DNA of 64,000 bases, taken from assembly GCF_032116555.1 (NCBI RefSeq), contig NZ_CP134951.1:62001-126000 (forward strand), read 5' to 3'. The DNA is from Halobaculum sp. XH14. GTDB lineage: Archaea; Halobacteriota; Halobacteria; Halobacteriales; Haloferacaceae. This document shows, in pieces, positions 25,552 through 33,045 of the stretch; position 1 is the stretch's first letter; each line of letters begins with the position of its first letter. Under the pieces are notes generated by a model. The model ran no database searches. It was not told where the DNA came from and saw nothing but the letters and a program-made list of their open reading frames with translations. The translations under genes and the position numbers were made by a program.

Positions 25552-26802
25552 TTATCGCTCGCCCCAGGGCGTCATCGGGTACTCGAAGTCCATCGCGGCG
25601 TCGCCGTCGACGTCGGGGTAGACGGTGTGCTGGCCGCCGTCCCACCACTGGCCGGTCGGCGCGGTGAGTTCGCCCTCCGTCGGCAGCCCGTTGCTCTCGA
25701 AGGTGAAGTCGCCGATGACGGTCCCGAACTCCGTCTCCCGGAGCGCCGACTGGTACGCGCCGGGGTCGGTGGACTCGGCGGCCTGCGTGGCCTGCAGCGC
25801 GACCTGCGCGACGTTGTAGGCCCCGCCGACGGCGGTGGGGATGAGCTGCCCCTGATCGAGGCCGTACTCCGACTCGTAGGCGCTCTGCAGGTCCGTGTTG
25901 CCGTTCCCGGTCATGCCCGGGACCCAGCCCGGACACATGCAGGCGTACGCGCCCTTCTGGCCGAGCGCGGACCACCACGCCGTCGGGTCGGCCGCGCGGA
26001 CGTACTTCAGCACCTCCGGCGTGTAGTCGTTCGCCTGCATCTGGTTGATCGACGTGATCCCGCCCGGCGGCGTCGGGTTCGACAGGAGGATCTCGACCTC
26101 CTGGCTCTGCGACTGGGAGATGAGCGTCGAGAAGTCCTCCGAGCCGAGTGAGAACGTCTCGCGCAACACGACGTCGTAGCCCGCGTCCGAGAGCGTCGAC
26201 TCCCAGGCGTCGGCCTGTTCCGCGCCCCAGCCGGAGTTGGGCTCCCAGATGCCGACGCGGCTCGGCCGCTCGTCCTCGGGGATGAGTTCGAGTAGCCCCT
26301 GCGTGGAGCGGGCCACGTCGCGCGATTTGGGGAACGGCGAGTAGGTCCACTCGTACCCCTCGTTCCGGTGGGGGCCCTCGAAGGCGAAGAACGCGCCCAG
26401 GAACGGGATGCCCTGGTTCTCCGCGAACGCGCTCCCGGCCGTGACCAGCAGGCTGGAGAAGCTCCCCCAGATCATGTCGACGTCGTTGTTGCTGGTGATC
26501 TGCTGGAGGCTCTGGCGCACCTGATCGGCACTGCTCTCGTCGTCCTGGATGACGATCTCGACCTCCTGGTCCAGCTGGTCGTTCATCCGGGCGACCCCGA
26601 GTTCGTAGCCGCGCCGGACGTCCTGGCCCAGCGAGGAGAACGAGCCGGTCTCCGGGACCGTCGCCCCGATGGTGAGCGTGCCCGACCCGCCGGAGCCGCC
26701 GAAGGCCGTACAGCCGGCGAGCCCCGTCATGCCGGCCGCACCCGCGGCACCGACCGTTTTCAGGTACTGTCGTCTGGAGTTACCCGTAGCACTGTCTACC
26801 AT
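25552..26802 (-). CDS. Liv-type ABC transporter substrate-binding lipoprotein (copy 2)
   Basis: This 416-residue type I periplasmic binding protein has a twin-arginine lipoprotein signal (SRRQYLKTVG then GLAGC). The mature part starts TLTIGATVPETGSFSS and includes QITSNNDVDMIWGSFSS, RVGIWEPNSGWG and EDFSTLISQSQ, in close parallel to copy 1. Being the first gene of the LivHM operon, it is the main binding protein for this transporter. A second ATG five codons upstream (26817) is possible; the TATA-like TTTTACATACG on the reverse strand fits the shorter form with a short leader. Confidence 0.9.
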   Translation of the reverse strand: MVDSATGNSRRQYLKTVGAAGAAGMTGLAGCTAFGGSGGSGTLTIGATVPETGSFSSLGQDVRRGYELGVARMNDQLDQEVEIVIQDDESSADQVRQSLQQITSNNDVDMIWGSFSSLLVTAGSAFAENQGIPFLGAFFAFEGPHRNEGYEWTYSPFPKSRDVARSTQGLLELIPEDERPSRVGIWEPNSGWGAEQADAWESTLSDAGYDVVLRETFSLGSEDFSTLISQSQSQEVEILLSNPTPPGGITSINQMQANDYTPEVLKYVRAADPTAWWSALGQKGAYACMCPGWVPGMTGNGNTDLQSAYESEYGLDQGQLIPTAVGGAYNVAQVALQATQAAESTDPGAYQSALRETEFGTVIGDFTFESNGLPTEGELTAPTGQWWDGGQHTVYPDVDGDAAMDFEYPMTPWGER

Positions 26803-26833
26803 GCTATGCGTCCTCATTACGCTCTCGTATGTA

Positions 26834-26845
26834 AAACCATGTGGT
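26834..26845 (-). promoter_or_regulatory. Inverted repeat AACCA-TG-TGGTT at the transporter promoter
   Basis: Five-base arms with a two-base spacer lie directly next to the TATA-like element of the binding-protein/LivHM operon. This is a common place for an archaeal operator. The regulator is not identified. Confidence 0.4.
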
Positions 26846-26952
26846 TCTTCTCCCCGTTTTCGCCCCGGAACGATGGTCCAGACCCCGCTCCACGACGGTG
26901 GTCGCACCGAGAAAGCAGCCGGAACGCCGGGACCGCGACGATCGGACGGTGC

Positions 26953-26970
26953 GATCGGAACGCTCCGATC
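26953..26970 (-). terminator. Hairpin after the gentisate dioxygenase gene
   Basis: A perfect 7-base stem GATCGGA/TCCGATC with loop ACGC begins about 35 bases past the dioxygenase stop. It is a candidate transcript-end structure; no T-run follows. Confidence 0.35.
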
Positions 26971-27004
26971 CGGCCGCCGCGACCGGGCCGTTGCGACCCG
27001 GCCG

Positions 27005-28087
27005 CTACGAAGAGGGCTCGGCCTCGGCGTAGAAGTTGAACGCCTCGAGCACCGGCCGGTCGGTCATCCCCAGCAGGATCGCCTCCCCGTCCGGCTCGTG
27101 GTGGTGGATCTCGTCGGGCGGCACCACGAAGATGTCCCACTGGCCCCACTCGAGCGCCTCGTCGCCGACGTGGGTGGCGCCCTCGCCCTCGATGACGAAG
27201 TACACCTCCGTCGCGTTGTGGAAGTGCGGGTCGGTCGCCTCCTGGAGCAGCTGCGCGCGGAACGACATCGTCGGGAACAGCGGCTCCTTCCCGGTGGCCG
27301 GGTTGACGTACGCCAGGCTGTAGCCGTCGTGCGGGTCGGGCTCGTCGTTGTCGGCGCGCTGGCGCAGCGACTCGAGCATCTCGTCCCAGCCGAAGCGGTA
27401 CGGCGGCGTCGCCTCCCTGTTCCCCTCGAACGGGCCGGGGATGGTGCCGTCCCCCTTCTCGTCGGCCGGCCGGCCGCGGCCGTACTGGGAGTCCCAGTAG
27501 CCCTGCGTCTTCGTCACCGGCTGGCGTTCGAGCTCGTGGTTCTCGAACACCTGCTTCTTGTTCAGCGAGTCGAGGAACAGCGGCAGGTCGAGCACGTCGA
27601 GCCAGGCGGCCGTCTCGTCGGAGTCGTTGACGTGGTCGTGCCACTCCCACTGCGGGGTGGTGATGAGGTCGTTGTTCTCCATCGGGAACTCCTCGCCCGC
27701 CACGACCGTCTTCATCTCCTCGTTCCCGTCGATGGTGAACCGAAGGGCGTTGGCCGAGTGTCGGTGCGAGGGCGCGGTCTCGCCGGGCGAGACGGTCTGG
27801 ACGCCGACGTAGATGCTGTTCGAGATGGCGTTCTCGGTCCCGGTGTTGATGGGCACGGCGACGCGCCGCTGGAACCCCGGCGGCAGGTCGGCGATGGGAA
27901 CGTCCGACTCGACGCCGTCGATGGCGGCCTGGATGTCCTCCCAGTGCCAGATGTCCGTCTCCAGGTCGTCCATGACGTTGCCGAAGTCGTCCTCCACCTC
28001 CCAGAGCGGACGGAGGCCGTGTTCCTCGAGGATGCTCCGGGTCTCCGCACTGACCTCTAGGAGTTCCTCAGGGTCTTGCTGGGCCAT
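27005..28087 (-). CDS. Gentisate 1,2-dioxygenase (bicupin)
   Basis: This 360-residue bicupin opens the ring of gentisate with O2 and Fe(II) to give maleylpyruvate. In the N-terminal cupin the iron ligands are expected in SHRHSANALRF (His108, His110) with a third His in TPQWEWHDH (His150). The second cupin has DPHFHNATEVYFVIEGEG and PPDEIHHHEPDG. Length and the TPQWEWHDH block match known gentisate dioxygenases, including the one characterised from Haloferax sp. D1227. A TATA-like CTTATGC lies 26 bases before the ATG, so this is a single promoter-proximal gene. 1-hydroxy-2-naphthoate or salicylate dioxygenases are related alternatives. Confidence 0.92.
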   Translation of the reverse strand: MAQQDPEELLEVSAETRSILEEHGLRPLWEVEDDFGNVMDDLETDIWHWEDIQAAIDGVESDVPIADLPPGFQRRVAVPINTGTENAISNSIYVGVQTVSPGETAPSHRHSANALRFTIDGNEEMKTVVAGEEFPMENNDLITTPQWEWHDHVNDSDETAAWLDVLDLPLFLDSLNKKQVFENHELERQPVTKTQGYWDSQYGRGRPADEKGDGTIPGPFEGNREATPPYRFGWDEMLESLRQRADNDEPDPHDGYSLAYVNPATGKEPLFPTMSFRAQLLQEATDPHFHNATEVYFVIEGEGATHVGDEALEWGQWDIFVVPPDEIHHHEPDGEAILLGMTDRPVLEAFNFYAEAEPSS

Positions 28088-28110
28088 GGACAATAGTTAG
28101 CACAGATTCG

Positions 28111-28117
28111 GCATAAG
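28111..28117 (-). promoter_or_regulatory. TATA element of the gentisate dioxygenase gene
   Basis: CTTATGC on the reverse strand is about 26 bases before the ATG, fitting a leaderless transcript. No palindrome is visible around it. Confidence 0.5.
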
Positions 28118-28247
28118 TGTATTGGACGGGCGAGCGGGCCGTCGCCCGGATTCGCGGCCCGTGAGGGCCGTCCTCGTCGGTATCCGTTCGATGCGTCGGG
28201 GGGTCGGCGCGGTTCGAATGCGGCGTTCGCGTCGCCCGGCTCGCGCG

Positions 28248-28424
28248 CTACGCCCGCACCTGGTCGTCGAACACGTCGCTCGATCGGAACACCGACCGGC
28301 AGTCCTCACAGACCATCTGCCCCTGGATGGCGTACTCCCAGAGCTTCCCCCCACACTGCAGGCAGTCGAAGTGCGCCTGGACGAACGGGTCGGCGTCCGA
28401 GTAGATGTTCTCGAAGTCGGCCAT
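28248..28424 (-). CDS. Small zinc-ribbon protein, 58 residues
   Basis: An ATG-started frame encodes a 58-residue acidic protein with two Cys pairs: CLQC (21-24) and CEDC (39-42). The spacing is that of a small zinc ribbon, and the intervening sequence GGKLWEYAIQGQMV resembles those seen in archaeal transcription-factor-like or CPxCG mini-proteins. It begins MADFENIYSD and ends SSDVFDDQVRA. It lies between the gentisate dioxygenase gene and the thioesterase gene on the same strand. Small zinc-finger proteins are common regulators or protein-binding modules in haloarchaea. The function here is unknown. Confidence 0.75.
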   Translation of the reverse strand: MADFENIYSDADPFVQAHFDCLQCGGKLWEYAIQGQMVCEDCRSVFRSSDVFDDQVRA

Positions 28425-28510
28425 GGTGTCGTGTTGGGTGAGGAGGTCAAAAAGGATGCCGTCCGCGCCAGTCCGGTGTCGTCCGGGCCTGTTGTCGCCT
28501 CGGCCGCATC

Positions 28511-28640
28511 GAACGCCCCCGCGGCTGTCGGCTCGGTGCGGCCGCTGCGCGCTTCGCGCTCCCTGCGGTCGTTCCGGTACTCGTCCCTCGCGCGCGTCGT
28601 CTCTCCCCTGCGGGGCTCGCCGTCACGCGCGACAGCCGGC
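28511..28640. repeat. Dispersed intergenic repeat, copy 2, with inverted termini
   Basis: It begins GAACGCCCCCGCGGCTGTCG, like copy 1. CGGCTGTCG (28522-28530) and CGACAGCCG (28630-28638) are perfect inverted 9-base termini, and CCCTCGCGCGCG is shared with copy 1. It has no coding capacity. It may be a miniature mobile-element relic or a family of structured RNA-level elements. Confidence 0.5.
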
Positions 28641-28671
28641 TGCTCTCCGGTCTCGTAAACCGGGAAACCGG

Positions 28672-29145
28672 TCAGTCGTCGGCGTACGGCTCCATCGCCG
28701 AGCGGAGGTCGTCGGGCAACTCCATCGAGCCGTCGCCGCCGTGGTGGGCACAGACCCGCTGCTCGTGGCCCGAGAACGCCACCTCGCCGTCGTTCCGCGC
28801 GACGTACTCGAACCGCACGCTCCGGGTGCCCAGTTCCGGGGTCAACTCAATGCTCACCTCGTCGCCCGCCTCCACCGGCGCTTCGAACTCGAAGTCCATC
28901 TCCACGAGCGGCAGCCCGAACCCGTGCTCCTGTGAGATCTCCCAGAACGGGAAGCCGACCGCCTGCATGAACATGTCCGAGGTCTCGTGGAGCGCGTCCA
29001 CGATGCGCGGGTAGTGCGCGATGCCGAACGGGTCCGTGTCCGAGAACCGGACCGTCCAGACGCGCTCGAAGCCCCCGTCCGCTCCGTCCGGTCCGTTCGC
29101 CCCGTCCACTTCGTCCGGCCCGTCCCGCTCGCCACCGTCACTCAT
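28672..29145 (-). CDS. Acyl-CoA thioesterase of the 4-hydroxybenzoyl-CoA thioesterase (hot-dog) family
   Basis: The 157-residue protein has about 25 variable residues (Gly/Asp-rich), then a hot-dog domain with the family active-site block FSDTDPFGIAHYPRI. The Asp at position 38 corresponds to the catalytic Asp of 4-hydroxybenzoyl-CoA thioesterase. VEMDFEFEAPVEAGDEVSI and a mixed C-terminal strand set complete the fold. It overlaps the 3' end of the ADP-forming synthetase beta gene by eight bases, so it is coupled to that operon. Hydrolysis of gentisyl-CoA (or another aromatic thioester) before ring opening is the likely role. Confidence 0.87.
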   Translation of the reverse strand: MSDGGERDGPDEVDGANGPDGADGGFERVWTVRFSDTDPFGIAHYPRIVDALHETSDMFMQAVGFPFWEISQEHGFGLPLVEMDFEFEAPVEAGDEVSIELTPELGTRSVRFEYVARNDGEVAFSGHEQRVCAHHGGDGSMELPDDLRSAMEPYADD

Positions 29146-29887
29146 CGCCCGCACCTCCGTCCAGCACGACGAGCGCGTCGAGCGCGACCGCCCCGTCGTC
29201 GGTCGACAGCACCGGGTTCACGTCCACCTGCGCGACCGCCTCGCGCTCGACGAGCAGGTCGCCGACCGCACACACCACGTCCGCGAGCGCGTCCACGTCG
29301 GCGGCGGGCCGGCCGCGGTAGCCCGAAAGCAGCCTGGCGGCGGTCAGTTCCTCGACGGCCTCGCGCGCCTCGGCGCGGTCGAGCGGCGCGAGCCGGTGGC
29401 TCGTGTCCTCGTACACCTCGGTGAAGACCCCGCCGAGCCCCGTCAGCACCACCGGCCCGAACGACGGGTCGCGCAGGCCGCCGACGATGACCTCCGTGCC
29501 GGCGTCCACGTCGCGCGCCTCCTCGACGAGCACCGCGGCGTCGATGCCCTCGTCCTCGGCCGCGTCGAAGACGCGCTCGGCGGCCGCCGCGACCGCCTCA
29601 CTGGAGTCGAGTCCCAGCGCGACGCCCGCGCCGTCGGCCCACTCGCTCTTGTGGGTGACCGCCGGCGATGACACCTTCAGGACGACCGGGAAGCCAAGAT
29701 CGGCCGCCGCATCGGCCGCGGATTCGGGGTCGGCGGCGACGGCGAACTCGGTCGTCTCGACGCCCGCCTCCGCGAGCAGCGACTTGGCTTCCGCCTCGGT
29801 GAGCGTCGTCCGTCCGTCCGCCCGCGCCGCCGCGACGGGGTCGGCGGACGGGTCGCCGGCGGGCGCGCCCGAACCGGCATCAGACAT
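29138..29887 (-). CDS. ADP-forming acyl-CoA synthetase, beta (ATP-grasp) subunit
   Basis: This 249-residue ATP-grasp protein carries LTEAEAKSLLAEAGV, LGFPVVLKVSSPAVTHKSEW (nucleotide-binding Lys region) and DVNPVLSTDDG at the end. It is the beta half of NDP-forming acetyl-CoA/acyl-CoA synthetases, which make ATP from acyl-CoA, ADP and phosphate. It begins within the 3' end of the alpha gene (overlap of eight bases). In many haloarchaea the two halves are one protein, so the split form here is notable. It may act on acetyl-CoA or on the C4/aryl-CoA products of the pathway. Confidence 0.88.
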   Translation of the reverse strand: MSDAGSGAPAGDPSADPVAAARADGRTTLTEAEAKSLLAEAGVETTEFAVAADPESAADAAADLGFPVVLKVSSPAVTHKSEWADGAGVALGLDSSEAVAAAAERVFDAAEDEGIDAAVLVEEARDVDAGTEVIVGGLRDPSFGPVVLTGLGGVFTEVYEDTSHRLAPLDRAEAREAVEELTAARLLSGYRGRPAADVDALADVVCAVGDLLVEREAVAQVDVNPVLSTDDGAVALDALVVLDGGAGDE

Positions 29888-31256
29888 CGGCGCTCACCTC
29901 CTCGGACACACCAGTTTTCCCGAGTTCCGCGAAGCGGGCCAGCAGCGCGGTCGCCTCGGCGGCGCGCTCGGGCGAGGTGAACGTCGGCACGCCCGCCTCC
30001 CGGAGCGCCGCGAGTTCGTCGTCCATCGCCCCGGGCGGCCCCTCGGTGGCGAACAGCACCGGCTTCCCGACGCGCTCGGCGAGCCCGTCGAGCGTCTCGA
30101 CCGGGTAGCCGAGCGCCTCCTCGAACAGCTCGTAGACGAGGACGACGTCCACGGCGTCGTCCTCGGCGACCGCCTCGACCACCTCGCCGAACTCGGGCAT
30201 CGGCCGGCCCGTGTCGACGGGGTTGCCGGCGAAGGTGATGCCCGGGAGGATCTCCTCGACCCGCTCTCGCGTCTCGGGGCCGAGATCGGGGAGGCTCGCG
30301 CCGCCCCGCTGGAGCCGGTCGGCGACGATGATGCCCGGGCCGGCCTGGGCGGTCACGACGCCCACGTTCGCGCCGGCGGGCGCCGGCGAGTCGGCGAGCG
30401 CGACGCCGGCGTCGAGCAGCGCCGCCGTGGAGTCGACCGTCGGCACGCCGTACTGGGCGAAGCCGGCGGTGTAGAGGTCGTGATCGCCCGTCAGCGCGCC
30501 CGTGTGCGACTCGGCGAACTCGCCGACGTCGGACTGGCCGACCTTGTACGCCGCGACGGGCGTTTCGGCCGCGCGGCACGTTTCGAGCAGCGAGCGGCCG
30601 TCGTCGGTGCCCTCGACGTGGAGGATCACGGCGTCGGTGGCGTCGTCGCCGTCGAAGTACTCGATCGCCGCCTCGAAGCCGACGTTCGCCCGGTTGCCCA
30701 GCCCGACCATCGCCGAGACGCCGCGCCCCTCGCGGAGCGCCTGAAACGCGAGCTGGTGGGCGACGCCGCCGCTCTGGGCGACGATGGCGACGTTGCCGGC
30801 CGGGAGCCGCTCGACGCCGCCGGCGAAGGAGGCGAGCAGGTCGTCCCGCGGGACGACGAAGCCGCTCGTGTTCGGCCCGAGCAGCGCGAGGTCGCCCTCG
30901 GCAGCGATCGAGACGATCTCGTCCTGGAGCTCCTCGCCCTCGTCGCCGGCCTCCGCGAAGCCGCCGGCGTAGATGACGGCCCCGCCGACGTCGGCCGCGA
31001 CGCACTCGGCGAGCACGTCGGGGACGACCGGGCCGGGGACACACAGCAGCGCGAGGTCGACCGGCTCGTCGACGTCGGTCACGGACGCCACGAACGGCTC
31101 GCCGAACACCGACCCCTCGCCGGAGGGGTTGACGGGGTAGACGCGCCCGTCGAACGCGACCGCGTTCGCCATCGCCTCGTAGCCGATCTTCCCCTCGGTG
31201 CTCGAGGCCCCGACGACCGCGACGGTTTCCGGGCTGAACAGGCGTGTCAGGTTCAC
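29880..31256 (-). CDS. ADP-forming acyl-CoA synthetase, alpha (CoA-binding) subunit
   Basis: This 458-residue protein has an N-terminal CoA-binding Rossmann domain (VAVVGASSTEGKIGYEAMANA) and succinyl-CoA-ligase-like domains. The phospho-His region is LPAGNVAIVAQSGGVAHQLAF, and ESHTGALTGDHDLY follows further on. It starts at a GTG giving VNLTRLFSPE; no ATG is available nearby, and the residues before that are not family-like. It overlaps the beta subunit gene. Order in the transcript: alpha, beta, thioesterase. Substrate preference cannot be read from the sequence. Confidence 0.87.
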   Translation of the reverse strand: MNLTRLFSPETVAVVGASSTEGKIGYEAMANAVAFDGRVYPVNPSGEGSVFGEPFVASVTDVDEPVDLALLCVPGPVVPDVLAECVAADVGGAVIYAGGFAEAGDEGEELQDEIVSIAAEGDLALLGPNTSGFVVPRDDLLASFAGGVERLPAGNVAIVAQSGGVAHQLAFQALREGRGVSAMVGLGNRANVGFEAAIEYFDGDDATDAVILHVEGTDDGRSLLETCRAAETPVAAYKVGQSDVGEFAESHTGALTGDHDLYTAGFAQYGVPTVDSTAALLDAGVALADSPAPAGANVGVVTAQAGPGIIVADRLQRGGASLPDLGPETRERVEEILPGITFAGNPVDTGRPMPEFGEVVEAVAEDDAVDVVLVYELFEEALGYPVETLDGLAERVGKPVLFATEGPPGAMDDELAALREAGVPTFTSPERAAEATALLARFAELGKTGVSEEVSADV

Positions 31257-31427
31257 GGTTTGCTGTTGGCTGATGTCACCAAATCGTTTTCCCTGACGTG
31301 TCGTCGGCTCGTCCGTCGGTGCGTTTGGGGGGCTTTCGAGGCGTGCGTCACGACAACCGACCAACCTCCACGATCCGCCGCGAACGAGGAGTAGGTTTAT
31401 GCGAGGCGATAGTCAACGACTCCCACA

Positions 31428-32177
31428 ATGGCGTTACTGGAGGGCGAACATCTGACGAAGCGCTTCGGCGGGGTCGTCGCCGTCGACGACGTCTCGTTCT
31501 CGATCGACCGGGGCGAGGCGGTCGGGCTCATCGGACCGAACGGCGCGGGCAAGTCCACGCTGTTCCGACTCATCACCGGCGTCCACTCGCCGACCGAGGG
31601 CACCGTCACGCTCGACGGCGAGGTCATCACCGGCCGGAAACCGTACCAGATCTGTCACCGCGGGCTGGTGAAGACCCACCAGATCGTCAAGCCGCTGGAG
31701 GGGCTCACGCTGCTGGAGAACGCGACCGTCGGCGCGGAGTTCGGCGGCCGTGACCCCGAACATCCCGAGGAGCGGGCCTACGAGGCCCTGGAGTTCGTCG
31801 GGCTCGACCACATCGCGCACGACGAGCCGGACGAGCTGAGCGTCGGCGCGCTCAAGCGACTGGAGATCGCCCGCGTGCTGGCGACCGACCCCGAGGTGCT
31901 GCTGCTCGACGAGGTCGCTGGCGGGCTCGACACCGAGGAGACCGAGGAGATCGTCGACCTCATCCGCGAGATCCGGGACCGCGGGACGACGGTGTTCCTC
32001 ATCGACCACGTGATGCGCGCGCTCATGTCGGTCAGCGAGCGCGTGTTCGTCCTCGACAAGGGCGAACTCATCGCGGAGGGCACCCCCGAGGAGATCCAGA
32101 ACGACGAGCACGTCATCGAGGCGTACCTCGGCGAGAGCGCCGCGCGCGACCACGCCGGCACGGCCGCGGGCGACTGA
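31428..32177 (+). CDS. Liv-type ABC transporter ATPase (LivG family)
   Basis: The 249-residue ATPase has Walker A GPNGAGKST (about 36-44), the LivG-type CHRGLVKTHQIVKPLEGL, Walker B VLLLDEVAGGLD and DHVMRALMSVSERVFVL. The signature motif reads LSVGALKRLEIAR, not LSGGQ; LivG proteins also vary here (often LAYGQQRRLEIAR). It complements the LivF-type ATPase. A TATA-like GGTTTATG lies about 30 bases before the ATG. It stands alone as a transcription unit, divergent from the ADP-forming synthetase. Confidence 0.9.
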   Translation: MALLEGEHLTKRFGGVVAVDDVSFSIDRGEAVGLIGPNGAGKSTLFRLITGVHSPTEGTVTLDGEVITGRKPYQICHRGLVKTHQIVKPLEGLTLLENATVGAEFGGRDPEHPEERAYEALEFVGLDHIAHDEPDELSVGALKRLEIARVLATDPEVLLLDEVAGGLDTEETEEIVDLIREIRDRGTTVFLIDHVMRALMSVSERVFVLDKGELIAEGTPEEIQNDEHVIEAYLGESAARDHAGTAAGD

Positions 32178-32256
32178 CCCACGGGTTCACGGGTCGCCAT
32201 GGCGACCGGCGACCGACGCGGTCGGTCCGGTCGGGTTCGGCCACCGCTCGCTCCGG

Positions 32257-32883
32257 CTACTCCGGCTTTCCGATGAAGTTCACGAACCGCTCCAGCGTCC
32301 CGCTCGCCCCGTCGGTCACCGACGAGCCGTGGTACACGAGGCCGACGTCGAACTCGTAGCCCAGCAGCCGCTCGAGGCTCTCGTCGGCCCGCGCGAGGTC
32401 GGCCGAGAAGAACGCGGTCGGCAACACGAAGCCTCCCTCGGGCAGCCCCCGCGCGTCCGAGCCGAACACGGCGTCGCCCAGCACCGCGACGCCGGCGTCC
32501 TCGTCCACGAGCGAATGGTGGTGGTCGGCGTGGCCGGGCGTGTGGACGGCCGTAAACCGCCCGACTGCGTCGCCGTCCCCGTACCGACGGGTCGGCTCGT
32601 GGTCGTCCAGTTCCAGCCCCTCCGGGGCCCACGTCTCCAGGTCGTAGCGCTCGGCCAGCCCCGCGACCCCGCCGACGTGGTCGGGATCGCCGTGGGTCAG
32701 GACGAGCCGTTCGGGCTCGACCCCGAGTTCGTCGAGCCGGTCGGCGACGACGTCCACGGTGTCGGCGAACGCCGCGTCGACGAGCGTCGGGACCTCGCCG
32801 TCGAACAGGAACACGCGGTAGCGCCCGCCGTTCAGTTCGGCCACGGTCAGATCGTAGACGTCCGGCGCGATCTCGTCGGTCAT
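32257..32883 (-). CDS. Metallo-beta-lactamase-fold hydrolase
   Basis: The 208-residue MBL-fold protein has the metal motif THGDPDHVGG (His-Gly-Asp-x-Asp-His, the second His of the classic HxHxDH being Asp). VHTPGHADHHHSLV and VLGDAVFG follow as the other ligand regions. It resembles hydroxyacylglutathione-hydrolase-like or thioesterase-type enzymes; a role in hydrolysing CoA or other thioesters is possible but not shown. The ATG is supported by a weak TATA-like GCTTAGTCG 28 bases upstream on the reverse strand. Confidence 0.85.
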   Translation of the reverse strand: MTDEIAPDVYDLTVAELNGGRYRVFLFDGEVPTLVDAAFADTVDVVADRLDELGVEPERLVLTHGDPDHVGGVAGLAERYDLETWAPEGLELDDHEPTRRYGDGDAVGRFTAVHTPGHADHHHSLVDEDAGVAVLGDAVFGSDARGLPEGGFVLPTAFFSADLARADESLERLLGYEFDVGLVYHGSSVTDGASGTLERFVNFIGKPE

Positions 32884-33045
32884 GCGGTCGGGATTCGCCC
32901 CGCCACCGACTAAGCGTTTTCCGCGGTCGGCGACGGGCGAGTTCGGTCGGGCCGGGAAAGCCGCCGATCTCCGGTCGGCGGTCGGGCTCCCCTTCCGGAA
33001 CACCCATAGGACCCCGTGTCGTGGGATGGGACAGATTCGTCACAC

